Shown here piece after piece: positions 56,512-64,000 of a stretch of 64,000 nt of DNA. Source of the stretch: Lachnospiraceae bacterium Marseille-Q4251 (GTDB taxonomy: Bacteria; Bacillota; Clostridia; Lachnospirales; Lachnospiraceae); the NCBI GenBank assembly GCA_018223435.1, contig JAGTTO010000001.1, positions 3,596,001 through 3,660,000 of the forward strand. The letters are read 5' to 3'. The position numbers and the translations under genes were made by a program. Position 1 is the first letter of the stretch. The number at the start of each line of letters is the position of its first letter. The notes beneath the pieces were generated by a model. It made no database searches. It was not told where the DNA came from and saw nothing but the letters and a program-made list of their open reading frames with translations.

Positions 56512-57534
56512 TTAATTCCGGTTTTCCTCCCCATCCCAGAACAAGAGATCATGATTGATCGTTTTGTAGAACAGCTCCTGGAAAGCGGCCACGTCACCAG
56601 TCTGGCCCAGGGCCCACATGGTCTTGGCTACGGTGGCTTCCAGGGTCATATCGTAGGACTCGATGAGATTAAACTGATCCTTCATCACCTTTCCGACCTG
56701 ATAGATTTCCATATCGCTGCCCTCGTGGGTGACCTGGGTCGCCATAATGACAATTTTTCCAGAGGAGATGAACTTCTGGATCATCTCATGGAAGCTGTCG
56801 TCCCCGTAATTTGGAAGGCCGCCGACGCCGAAAGACTCGATGATCACAGCGTCATAGGAATCGTAGAGGGCCTCCAGAATCCGACCGCTGATGCCCGGAA
56901 TCAGTTTCAGGAGAAAGACCCGGTCGTTTAAAGTGTGGCAGAACTTCAGCGGCGTGGTACTCTGGTCCTTGTCATCGATGTAGAAGATGATCCGGGAATC
57001 CTGAATGATGGCAATCTGCGGAAAATTGATGCTGGAAAAAGCGTTGAAGCTCTTGGAGCGCTCTTTCTTCGCCCGGGTGCCGGCGATGACTTCCCCGCCG
57101 AAAACGATATTGACTCCGTGGGCCCGGTCATGGGAAGCGAAACGGAGACTGTCCAGGAGATTGGCCCGGGCGTCGGTGATGGGAAGGTCGATGGGCTTCT
57201 GGGCGCCGGTGATGACGACGGGTTTCCGGTTGTTCTGAATGAGATAGGAAAGGGCGGCAGCCGTGTAGGCCATGGTATCCGTGCCGTGGCAGATTACGAA
57301 GCCGTCATAGTATTCGTACTTTCTCTCGATAAGAGCCGCAAGAGCCAGCCACTGGGAGGCGTTAATGTTGGTGCTGTCGAGATTGAAAGGCTGAACGGTG
57401 TCGATCTCGCAGAACTTCCGGGCTGTGGGAACATAGTTTAGAAGTTCCTCGGAAGAGATCTGCGGGCAGAGTCCCTCGCTGGTGTATTTGGAAGCGATGG
57501 TTCCGCCAGTGGCGATCAAAAGAATCTTTTTCAT
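56512..57534 (-). CDS. ansA: L-asparaginase, cytoplasmic type I
   Basis: A 340-residue amidohydrolase converting asparagine to aspartate and ammonia. The nucleophile threonine is in IATGGTIAS (Thr12), and the second catalytic threonine-aspartate pair is in CHGTDTMAYTA (about residue 82). Later segments (GAQKPIDLPITDARANL) are also typical. There is no signal peptide. I start at ATG 57534 behind GGAGGGTATTTTTACC; an upstream in-frame extension is not family-like. A -10 box (TATACT on the minus strand, 57603) lies upstream. Confidence 0.92.
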   Translation of the reverse strand: MKKILLIATGGTIASKYTSEGLCPQISSEELLNYVPTARKFCEIDTVQPFNLDSTNINASQWLALAALIERKYEYYDGFVICHGTDTMAYTAAALSYLIQNNRKPVVITGAQKPIDLPITDARANLLDSLRFASHDRAHGVNIVFGGEVIAGTRAKKERSKSFNAFSSINFPQIAIIQDSRIIFYIDDKDQSTTPLKFCHTLNDRVFLLKLIPGISGRILEALYDSYDAVIIESFGVGGLPNYGDDSFHEMIQKFISSGKIVIMATQVTHEGSDMEIYQVGKVMKDQFNLIESYDMTLEATVAKTMWALGQTGDVAAFQELFYKTINHDLLFWDGEENRN

Positions 57535-57645
57535 GGTAAAAATACCCTCCTGGTAGTACGGACAGAAGCGAAAATGCCGGCCTCCGCCCAAAGATAGCAA
57601 CAGTATAACACAGACTTTGTAAAAAGAAAACACTGTTGTCTTTTG

Positions 57646-57675
57646 TTGGATTGTGTGGTATCATGAAGCTATAAT
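57646..57675 (+). promoter_or_regulatory. Promoter of eutS-eutP
   Basis: TTGGAT (57646-57651) and TATAAT (57670-57675) are spaced 18 bases apart. A short GGGC-AAAAA-GCCC hairpin lies just downstream in the 130-base leader. Confidence 0.65.
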
Positions 57676-57812
57676 AATGGGGCAAAAAGCCCGTACGGAT
57701 AAATTCCAAATACTTCAGCAATTCGGCGGAATGCTTCATGCAGGCCGGTTTATCAGAATGGAAATTCTTTTACAGATGGCATCGACTGCCGGAGAAAGGA
57801 GCACAAAACAAC

Positions 57813-58193
57813 ATGAACATAGAAGACTTCATCCCCCAGGGAGAACAGAAGATGAGAATCGTGCAGGAGCTGGTTCCCGGCAAACAGGTGACGCTGGCCC
57901 ATGTGATCGCAAGTCCGGACCCTATTATTTACCGGAAGCTGGGGCTTGATCCGAAACTGGATTATAACCGGGCTGCCATCGGTATCTTAAGCCTGAGCCC
58001 GGCAGAGATTTCCGTCATCGCAGCGGATATCGCCATGAAGAAAGCTAACATTGACATGGGCTTTATCGATCGTTTCAGCGGCACCCTGCTCTTTACGGGA
58101 AAGGTGGCGGAGGTGGAAAACGCCATCATCGAGATCAATATCTATCTCAAAGAGAAGCTCGGCTTTACGATCTGTGAAGTGACGAGAACCTGA
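57813..58193 (+). CDS. eutS: Bacterial microcompartment shell protein EutS/PduU
   Basis: A 126-residue BMC-domain protein of the circularly permuted type. It shows the family sequence IVQELVPGKQVTLAHVIASP (about residues 16-35), then AAIGILSLSPAEISVIAADI and IDRFSGTLLFTGKVAEVE. Such proteins form hexagonal tiles of ethanolamine- or propanediol-degrading compartments. The N-terminal 12 residues are an extension relative to classic EutS. It starts at ATG 57813 behind GAAAGGAGCACAAAACAAC. No compartment enzymes are found within this window. Confidence 0.9.
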   Translation: MNIEDFIPQGEQKMRIVQELVPGKQVTLAHVIASPDPIIYRKLGLDPKLDYNRAAIGILSLSPAEISVIAADIAMKKANIDMGFIDRFSGTLLFTGKVAEVENAIIEINIYLKEKLGFTICEVTRT

Positions 58194-58702
58194 TGAAAAA
58201 GATCATCCTCATGGGGCGCAGTGAATGTGGAAAGACCACCCTTCGCCAGGCACTGAAAGGAGATACGCTCCATTATCACAAGACACAGTATGTGAACCAT
58301 TTTGACGTGGTGATTGACACGCCGGGAGAGTACGCGGAGACCAACCGTCTGGGTTATGCCCTGGCCCTCTATTCCTATGAGGCGGACGTGGTGGGCCTGG
58401 TTATCAACGCGGAGGAGCCTTATTCCCTGTTTCCGCCGAACATCGTGGCCCAGTCCATGCGACCGGTCATCGGGATCGTGACCCAGATCGACGCGCCGAG
58501 GGCCAATCCGGATCAGGCGGAGCGGTGGCTTCGGCTTTGCGGCTGCGAGACGGTTTTCCGGGTGAGTTCTTATACGGGAGAAGGGATCTGGCAGATCCTC
58601 GAATACCTGAAAGAACCGGGGGATGTTCTGCCCTGGGACAAGAAAGAGGCAGAGAAACCGAGGAAAGTTACCTCTACAAAATTTGGGAAAAAAGACGCAT
58701 AA
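58193..58702 (+). CDS. eutP: EutP/PduV-type small GTPase
   Basis: A 169-residue P-loop GTPase. G1 is GRSECGKTTL (residues 8-17), the DxxG element is VIDTPGEY, and the base-recognition site is VTQID. EutP-type proteins accompany microcompartment operons, with a proposed acetate-kinase or GTPase role. The start shares one base with the eutS stop (TGATG), so translation is coupled. A terminator follows at once, so the transcript has just these two genes. Confidence 0.9.
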   Translation: MKKIILMGRSECGKTTLRQALKGDTLHYHKTQYVNHFDVVIDTPGEYAETNRLGYALALYSYEADVVGLVINAEEPYSLFPPNIVAQSMRPVIGIVTQIDAPRANPDQAERWLRLCGCETVFRVSSYTGEGIWQILEYLKEPGDVLPWDKKEAEKPRKVTSTKFGKKDA

Positions 58703-58733
58703 GAAAGGCTGCTGCGGCAGTCTTTTTCTTATG
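58698..58733 (+). terminator. Terminator of eutS-eutP
   Basis: AAGGCTGC-TGCG-GCAGTCTT with one G-T pair, inside a longer ATAAGAAA/TTTCTTAT pairing, followed by TTTTTC. Confidence 0.85.
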
Positions 58734-58741
58734 CCCTCTTG

Positions 58742-58770
58742 TTGACAGCAAAACCCCCGCATAATATAAT
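58742..58770 (+). promoter_or_regulatory. Consensus sigma-A promoter of the cbi operon
   Basis: TTGACA (58742-58747) and TATAAT (58765-58770) are exact consensus hexamers with a 17-base spacer. The start point would be near 58777, leaving a leader of about 30 bases, too short for a cobalamin riboswitch. Confidence 0.9.
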
Positions 58771-58805
58771 GAAAACGGTTTTTATGGGAAAGGTGGGAGC
58801 AATCC

Positions 58806-59969
58806 ATGAAGAATGGACTGGAAGATTACTATGTGATCAAAAACAACAAAAAACTCCGGTACGGCTACACCACCGGCTCCTGCGCGGCTGCTGCTGCAAA
58901 GGCGGCGGCGCGGATGCTCCTGACCGGAGAAAAAGTGGAAAACATCGATCTTATGACCCCGAAGGGGATTTTGCTCCATCTGGAGATTCTGGATATCCAT
59001 CAGGGGACGGAGGAGGTTTCCTGTGCGGTCCGAAAGGACGGCGGGGACGACCCGGATGCCACCCATGGCCTTCTGGTCTACGCTGCGGTGTGTAAGAAAA
59101 AGGAAAGCGGCGTGGACATTGACGGAGGCAGAGGCGTGGGCCGGGTGACAAAAAAAGGCCTGGAACAGCCTGTAGGAGCGGCTGCCATCAACAAGATGCC
59201 GCGTACCATGATCCGGGAAGCTGTGGAGGACGTTGCGGATGCCTTCGGTTATGTGGGCGGTTTTTCCGTGGTGATCTCGATTCCCGGCGGGGAAGAGGTG
59301 GCGAAAAAGACCTTTAATCCAAGACTTGGAATTATAGGAGGCATTTCCGTTCTCGGGACCAGCGGCATTGTGGTGCCCATGAGCGAAGATGCCCTGATTG
59401 CCAGCATCCATGCGGAGATGCGTTTGCGAAAAGAGAGCGGAGATTATCTTCTTGTCACACCGGGAAACTATGGGGCGGCTTTTGTCAGCACCTATCCGGA
59501 CGTGGACGTGGAAAATTCCGTCAAATGCAGCAACTATGTGGGGGAGACCCTGGACTACGCGGTGAATCTCGGCATTAAAGGGATTCTTTTTGTGGCGGAT
59601 ATCGGAAAATTCATCAAAGTTTCCGGCGGTATCATGAATACCCATTCCCGCTGCGCTGATTCCCGGGCGGAACTCATGACGGCGGCGGCCATCCGGGCGG
59701 GAGCGGATCTTGAGACGGCAAAGCGGCTTCTCGAGACCATCACGACTGTGGAGGCCATCGGCATTTTAAAGGAGAAAAATCTTCTGGAAAAGACCATGGC
59801 GGAGATCATACCCCGGGTGCATTACTATCTCCAGCATCGGATCGGGGAGGCCTTTCCGACGGAGGCGATTCTTTTTTCCAATGAGCACGGTTTCTTAGGG
59901 GAAACCGAAGGAGCCCAGGAAATGCTCCAGCATTTTCGTACGGGCAAAAATGAAGGAGGAACAACATGA
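58806..59969 (+). CDS. cbiD: Cobalt-precorrin-5B C1-methyltransferase CbiD
   Basis: A 387-residue enzyme of the anaerobic cobalamin pathway; it methylates C1 of the corrin ring. The family start RYGYTTGSCAAAAAKAAA (about residues 18-35) and later GIIGGISVLGTSGIVVPMSE are clear. SRADLMT-like sequence appears as SRAELMTAAAIRAG. It is the first gene of a cobalamin operon that continues to the end of the window. The ATG follows AAAGGTGGGAGCAATCC. Its stop overlaps the next start by four bases (ATGA). Confidence 0.95.
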   Translation: MKNGLEDYYVIKNNKKLRYGYTTGSCAAAAAKAAARMLLTGEKVENIDLMTPKGILLHLEILDIHQGTEEVSCAVRKDGGDDPDATHGLLVYAAVCKKKESGVDIDGGRGVGRVTKKGLEQPVGAAAINKMPRTMIREAVEDVADAFGYVGGFSVVISIPGGEEVAKKTFNPRLGIIGGISVLGTSGIVVPMSEDALIASIHAEMRLRKESGDYLLVTPGNYGAAFVSTYPDVDVENSVKCSNYVGETLDYAVNLGIKGILFVADIGKFIKVSGGIMNTHSRCADSRAELMTAAAIRAGADLETAKRLLETITTVEAIGILKEKNLLEKTMAEIIPRVHYYLQHRIGEAFPTEAILFSNEHGFLGETEGAQEMLQHFRTGKNEGGTT

Positions 59970-60658
59970 AAGGAACCTTATATGGCGTGGGAATCGGACC
60001 GGGAGATCCGGAGCTTCTGACTTTAAAGGCGGTGCGGCTGATCCGGGAAAACGAGGTCATTGCCCTTCCGGGAGAGGACCCGAAGGAGACTGTGGCTTAC
60101 AAGATCTCGGTCCAGGCCGTGCCGGAGCTTGCGGACAAGACACTCCTGGCCCTTGCCATGCCCATGACAAAAGATAAAAAGATTCTGAAGGAAAACTATG
60201 ACCGCGCGGCGGACCGGGTGGCTGAAATACTGGATCAGGGAAAAAATGTCGTGTTTTTAACCCTCGGCGATCCTACCGTTTACTCAACCTATATGTATGT
60301 ACACCAGCGCCTCGAGGCGAAAGGGTATCCGGTGGCCATCGTCAGCGGCATCACCTCTTTCTGCGCGGTGGCAGCCCGGATGAACATGAGTCTCGTGGAG
60401 AGAAGCGAGCCCCTTCATGTGATCCCGGCATCCTATCAGATCGAGGAGGCCTTAAAGCTTCCGGGCACCAAGGTGCTGATGAAGGCCGGAAAACAGATGA
60501 AATATGTGCAGGAACAGGTGAAAGATTTCGGAAAAAATGCCGTGATGATCGAAAACTGCGGCATGCCGGATGAAAAAATCTATGCTTCCGGGGAAGAGAT
60601 CCCGGAAAGCGCCGGTTATTATTCGCTGATTATTGTCAAGGAGGAAGGAAAAGAATGA
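59966..60658 (+). CDS. cbiL: Cobalt-precorrin-2 C20-methyltransferase CbiL
   Basis: A 230-residue SAM-dependent corrinoid methyltransferase. The SAM-binding loop GVGIGPGDPELLTLKAV opens the protein, and FLTLGDPTVYSTYMYV and VSGITSFCAVAARM are the usual later motifs. The pairing of GDP-TVYST with SFCA is characteristic of the C20 enzyme. It is coupled by ATGA overlaps to its neighbours on both sides. Confidence 0.93.
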   Translation: MKGTLYGVGIGPGDPELLTLKAVRLIRENEVIALPGEDPKETVAYKISVQAVPELADKTLLALAMPMTKDKKILKENYDRAADRVAEILDQGKNVVFLTLGDPTVYSTYMYVHQRLEAKGYPVAIVSGITSFCAVAARMNMSLVERSEPLHVIPASYQIEEALKLPGTKVLMKAGKQMKYVQEQVKDFGKNAVMIENCGMPDEKIYASGEEIPESAGYYSLIIVKEEGKE

Positions 60659-61413
60659 TACATTTCGTAGGAGCAGGTTCCGGAGCACCGGACCTTATCA
60701 CTGTCCGCGGACAGAAATTTCTTCAGGAGGCCGATGTGATTATTTATGCCGGTTCCCTGGTAAATCCGGAGCTTCTGAATGAGAAAAAAGAGGGCTGTAA
60801 GGTTTACAACAGCGCCACGATGACGCTGGAGGAAGTGCTGGACGTTATGTTTGAGGCGGAAAAAGACGGCCTTATGACGGTCCGGCTTCACACCGGAGAT
60901 CCCTGCCTTTACGGAGCAATCCGCGAGCAGATGGATGTGCTGGATGAAAAAGGCATTGCCTACGATTACTGTCCCGGTGTCAGCTCTTTCTGCGGAGCTG
61001 CCAGCGCCCTGAATCTTGAATACACTTTGCCGGACGTTTCCCAGAGCGTCATCATCACCCGCATGGCCGGAAGAACCCCGGTGCCGGAAAAAGAGGAGAT
61101 CGCCTCTCTTGCTTCTCACCATGCGACGATGGTGGTATTTTTGAGTACCGGTATGCTGGAAAAACTCTCCGAGCGCTTGATCGCCGGCGGGTATACAAAA
61201 GACACGCCGGCGGCTATTGTATACAAGGCTACCTGGGAGGATGAGAGAGCCTTTGTATGCACAGTGGGAACCCTGGCAGAGACAGCGAAAAAGAACAACA
61301 TCACGAAGACAGCTCTGATGATCATCGGCGATGTGGTGACTCACAGCCACTACAACCGTTCCGAGCTTTATAACCCGGCCTTCACTACAGAGTTCCGGGA
61401 GGCGACAAAATGA
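60655..61413 (+). CDS. cbiF: Cobalt-precorrin-4 C11-methyltransferase CbiF
   Basis: A 252-residue SAM-dependent methyltransferase. It begins IHFVGAGSGAPDLITVRGQK. The middle motifs are LHTGDPCLYGAIREQ and CPGVSSFCGAASALNLEYTL, and the substrate-contact region is ITRMAGRTPVPEKEEIASLA, all typical of CbiF/CobM. It overlaps both neighbours by four bases. Confidence 0.95.
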   Translation: MIHFVGAGSGAPDLITVRGQKFLQEADVIIYAGSLVNPELLNEKKEGCKVYNSATMTLEEVLDVMFEAEKDGLMTVRLHTGDPCLYGAIREQMDVLDEKGIAYDYCPGVSSFCGAASALNLEYTLPDVSQSVIITRMAGRTPVPEKEEIASLASHHATMVVFLSTGMLEKLSERLIAGGYTKDTPAAIVYKATWEDERAFVCTVGTLAETAKKNNITKTALMIIGDVVTHSHYNRSELYNPAFTTEFREATK

Positions 61414-62465
61414 AACTGGCAGTCATCAGCTTCACCGAGCGGGGAAGCAGACTGAACCGGTCCGTGAGCGAGCTTTTGAGCCGGGAAGGCATCGAGGTGG
61501 AGAGTACGGCTCTGGCAAAATATGCGGAAAGCGCCGGGCTTTCTCCACTGACGACTTCTCTTCATGACTGGACGGAGAAAATGTTTGAAAGTCAGGATGC
61601 TCTGCTGTTTATCGGAGCGACGGGCATCGCCGTCCGGAGCATTGCGCCCTTTGTGGCGGATAAGAGAAAAGACCCGGCGGTGGTGGTTATGGATGAGAAG
61701 GGCATTTTTGCGATTTCTCTGCTCTCCGGCCATATCGGCGGGGCCAATGAGCTGGCGGGAAAGCTTGCCAACCTCACGGGAGCAATTCCGGTGATCACGA
61801 CAGCCACCGACGTCAACGGCCGTTTTGCTGTGGATGTGTTCGCGAAGAAGCAGAAGCTCTGGATCGCGGATATGAAGGCGGCAAAGCAGGTCTCTGCTGA
61901 TGTGCTGGATGAGAAAAAGATCGGCCTGGTGACAGATTTCCCGATTCTGGGCGAGATGCCGGAGGAGCTGGAGCTTTTGAAGGGAACGGAACCCTTTGAG
62001 GGGAAAACGGGCATTGTCATTGCCCTGAACGAAACGTTTCATCCGTTTCCCTGTACCCTTCATCTGATTCCGAAGATTGTGGCCTTAGGGCTCGGCTGCC
62101 GGAAAGGAAAAGAGGAGGCTGCCATCGAGGAGGCAGTCCTGGAAGCTCTTTCCCGGAACCGCCTTTCCATCCACAGCCTGATGGGAGCGGCCAGCGTCGA
62201 TCTCAAGGCGGAGGAACCGGGGATTTTGGCTTTTTGCGAAAAGTACGGACTGGATTTTCAGACCTATTCTGCGGAGGAGCTCTCCGAAGCGGAAGGAGAT
62301 TTTATCCCCTCGTCCTTCGTGAAAAACGTGGCCGGGGTGGATAATGTGTGCGAGAGAAGCGCCGTTCTTTTGAGTGACGGCGGAAAACTTATACAGAAAA
62401 AAGCAGCGGGAAACGGCGTCACCGTGGCGCTGGCTGTGAAAGAATGGAGCGTTGAATTTGAGTAA
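61410..62465 (+). CDS. cbiG: Cobalt-precorrin-5A hydrolase CbiG
   Basis: A 351-residue enzyme that opens the delta-lactone of cobalt-precorrin-5A and releases acetaldehyde, a step unique to the oxygen-independent pathway. The N-domain has LFIGATGIAVRSIAPFVADK and LLSGHIGGANELAGKLA. The C-domain has VALGLGCRKGKEEAAIEEAV and AEEL. It starts at ATG 61410 in overlap with cbiF and extends a few bases into the start of cbiH. Confidence 0.95.
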   Translation: MKLAVISFTERGSRLNRSVSELLSREGIEVESTALAKYAESAGLSPLTTSLHDWTEKMFESQDALLFIGATGIAVRSIAPFVADKRKDPAVVVMDEKGIFAISLLSGHIGGANELAGKLANLTGAIPVITTATDVNGRFAVDVFAKKQKLWIADMKAAKQVSADVLDEKKIGLVTDFPILGEMPEELELLKGTEPFEGKTGIVIALNETFHPFPCTLHLIPKIVALGLGCRKGKEEAAIEEAVLEALSRNRLSIHSLMGAASVDLKAEEPGILAFCEKYGLDFQTYSAEELSEAEGDFIPSSFVKNVAGVDNVCERSAVLLSDGGKLIQKKAAGNGVTVALAVKEWSVEFE

Positions 62466-63198
62466 GATCTATGTGGTGGGCATTGGCCCGGGAGAATATG
62501 AACAGATGACGATGCGGGCAGCCAACGCCCTGTCATCCTGCGATACGATCGTTGGTTATACGGTTTATGTGGATCTGGTGAAGGCGCATTTTGCAGACAA
62601 GGAATTCCTCACCACTCCCATGAGAAAGGAAGTGGACCGCTGCGTCCTGGCCTTCGAGGAGGCGAAAAAAGGAAAGACCGTGGCGATGATCTGCAGCGGA
62701 GACGCCGGCGTTTACGGCATGTCCGGCCTGATGCTGGAGATCGGCGTGGACTATCCAGAGGTGGAAGTCGAGGTGATCCCCGGCGTGACGGCGGCGACAG
62801 GCGGAGCAGCAGTGCTCGGCGCGCCCCTGATTCACGATTTTGCCCTGATCAGCTTAAGCGACCTTCTGACCCCTTGGGAAAAAATCGAGAAGCGGCTGCT
62901 TCTGGCCAGCGAGGCGGACTTTGTCATCTGCCTTTACAATCCCTCCAGCCATAAGAGAAAGGATTACCTCCAGAAAGCCTGCGATCTCATGCTTCAGCAC
63001 AAGGCTCCGGAGACCGTCTGTGGTCTGGTGCAGAACATCGGCCGGGAAGGCGAGACGTATCGCATTTTGACCTTACAAGAGCTTCGGGATACCCAGGTGG
63101 ATATGTTTACCACAGTTTTTGTAGGCAACTCCATGACAAAAGAGATCAACGGAAAGATGGTTACTCCGAGAGGGTACAGACATGGAAAAGAAGAGTAA
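62458..63198 (+). CDS. cbiH: Cobalt-precorrin-3B C17-methyltransferase CbiH
   Basis: A 246-residue SAM-dependent methyltransferase that drives ring contraction. The start segment is IYVVGIGPGEYEQMTMRA; later motifs are MICSGDAGVYGMSGLMLEI and VIPGVTAATGGAAVLGAPL, then LYNPSSHKRKDYL. I start at TTG 62458, eight bases after GGAG; a TTG at 62452 lies too close to that site. It overlaps the cbiG stop and the next gene. Confidence 0.93.
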   Translation: MSKIYVVGIGPGEYEQMTMRAANALSSCDTIVGYTVYVDLVKAHFADKEFLTTPMRKEVDRCVLAFEEAKKGKTVAMICSGDAGVYGMSGLMLEIGVDYPEVEVEVIPGVTAATGGAAVLGAPLIHDFALISLSDLLTPWEKIEKRLLLASEADFVICLYNPSSHKRKDYLQKACDLMLQHKAPETVCGLVQNIGREGETYRILTLQELRDTQVDMFTTVFVGNSMTKEINGKMVTPRGYRHGKEE

Positions 63199-64000
63199 GA
63201 TTCTGATTTTTGCAGGAACGACGGAAGGACGGGAGCTGGCAGAATTTCTGAGTGAAAGAGAGGTCGAGGCCGAGATTTCCGTGGCGACGGAGTACGGTGA
63301 GACCCTTCTCTCACCCGGACCTTTCCTGAAAATTCATCAGGGACGGATGGAAGAGGGCGAAATGGAAGCTTTTTTCCGGGAGGAAGAGATCGGAACCGTG
63401 GTGGATGCAACCCACCCTTACGCGGTGGTGGTTTCGGAAAATATCCGTGAGGCCTGTACCCATACCGGCACCGAGTACATCCGCCTCTTGAGAGAGCAGA
63501 GTACAGACACGGCGGACTGTATTTTCGTGGAGGACACGGCGGGAGCCGTGGAGTATCTGAAACAGACGGAGGGCAACGTGCTTCTGACGACAGGAAGCAA
63601 GGAGCTGAAAGCCTTCACGGCTCTTCCGGATTTTGAAAAACGCCTCTATGCCCGGGTGCTTTCGACACCGGAGGTGGCTACAATGGCGGCTTCCCTGGGG
63701 TTCGTGGGAAAACACCTCATCTGCATGCAGGGACCCTTCAGCAAAGAGCTGAACACCGCGATGCTGAAGCAGTTTGACGCGGCTTATCTGGTGACAAAAG
63801 ACTCCGGTAAAGTGGGTGGTTTTGAGGAAAAGCTTCTCTCCGCCAGAGAAGCCGGAGCCAAAGTCATTCTCATCGGCCGGCCGAAGGAGCCGGGCACCGA
63901 AGGAAAATCCTTCCTTGAGGTGAAGCATCTTCTGATGGAGCGCTATGCCATTCCGGCGAAAAGGGCGATCAGCCTCATCGGCATCGGCATGGGAAATCCG
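63182..64000 (+). CDS. cbiJ: Cobalt-precorrin-6A reductase CbiJ fused to a CbiE-type domain (3' end outside window)
   Basis: The frame is open to the last base, 273 codons. It begins ILIFAGTTEGRELAEFL, then VVDATHPYAVVVSENI, TTGSKELKAF and VTKDSGKVGG, the CbiJ/CobK reductase pattern, over about 250 residues. After a short linker the sequence continues ISLIGIGMGNP, the SAM-loop of a CbiE-like methyltransferase, without a stop or start codon between. It is therefore a fused reductase/methyltransferase, perhaps also carrying CbiT beyond the window. The ATG at 63182 overlaps the end of cbiH. Confidence 0.88.
   Translation, partial: MEKKSKILIFAGTTEGRELAEFLSEREVEAEISVATEYGETLLSPGPFLKIHQGRMEEGEMEAFFREEEIGTVVDATHPYAVVVSENIREACTHTGTEYIRLLREQSTDTADCIFVEDTAGAVEYLKQTEGNVLLTTGSKELKAFTALPDFEKRLYARVLSTPEVATMAASLGFVGKHLICMQGPFSKELNTAMLKQFDAAYLVTKDSGKVGGFEEKLLSAREAGAKVILIGRPKEPGTEGKSFLEVKHLLMERYAIPAKRAISLIGIGMGNP

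Noticed and set aside
58733..58806. Cobalamin riboswitch upstream of cbiD
   Set aside because: The leader is only about 30 bases and the B12-box sequence GCCACTG is absent.

Overview
This window looks like the chromosome of an anaerobic, spore-forming gut Firmicute, most likely a member of the Lachnospiraceae. The evidence is a complete spoIIA-spoVA sporulation locus, a bile salt hydrolase, alpha-galactosidase and GH3 glycosidase genes, the anaerobic (cobalt-early) cobalamin pathway, flavin-dependent ThyX, strong GGAGG ribosome binding sites, GTG/TTG starts and a T-box leader. No rRNA, tRNA or CRISPR array was seen. All assignments come from reading motifs and gene order; no database was searched.

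Layout. 1-5.1 kb: the tail of a TPR protein with a five-fold 13-residue repeat, then spoIIAA-spoIIAB-sigF-spoVAA-AB-AC-AD-AE (forespore sigma factor control and dipicolinate channel). 5.1-13.1 kb: an alanine/sodium symporter, a large STAND ATPase with a TPR tail, and a TetM-like GTPase fused to a Rae1/YacP-type NYN nuclease domain, followed by a GNAT acetyltransferase. 13.1-13.5 kb: the scar of a deleted tyrS gene (T-box front and synthetase tail). 13.6-27.6 kb: mostly housekeeping genes (thyX, NSS transporter, EEP phosphatase, ABC-class ATPase, greA-like, LtaS-like sulfatase, FAD oxidoreductase, GH3, CobW-like GTPase, AAA+ ATPase). 27.7-35.7 kb: bile salt hydrolase, a 165-bp MITE-like element in front of a split chromate transporter, GH27, thiC, thiW under a TPP riboswitch, Xaa-Pro peptidase and cupin.

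35.7-48.2 kb is the accessory part. It holds a possible small RNA, a truncated group IIC intron placed exactly after a terminator, and a two-component system. These are followed by an IS200/IS605-type element with a degenerate TnpA and an atypical TnpB, and by a palindrome-rich spacer. A six-gene lipoprotein/ABC-transporter/surface-protein operon comes next; its promoter region shares a 19-nt direct-repeat operator with the two-component genes. A broken TetR-MMPL efflux pair and dispersed AT-rich repeats close this part.

48.2-54.3 kb is a vanG-like cluster (vanR-vanS, terminator, D-Ala-D-Ser-type ligase, VanT racemase) without vanXY, with shared 11-bp-phased direct repeats upstream of vanR and of the ligase. 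54.4-55.9 kb contains remnants of a type I restriction methylase, and perhaps of an ATPase, around an RluA-type gene. 56-64 kb carries a Nudix hydrolase, asparaginase, an isolated eutS-eutP pair, and a translationally coupled cobalamin operon (cbiD-L-F-G-H-J/E) running off the end, driven by a consensus promoter with no riboswitch.

A recurring theme is decay by internal deletion: tyrS, tetR, the MMPL pump, TnpA, the intron and hsdM all keep recognisable parts and have lost their middles or ends.
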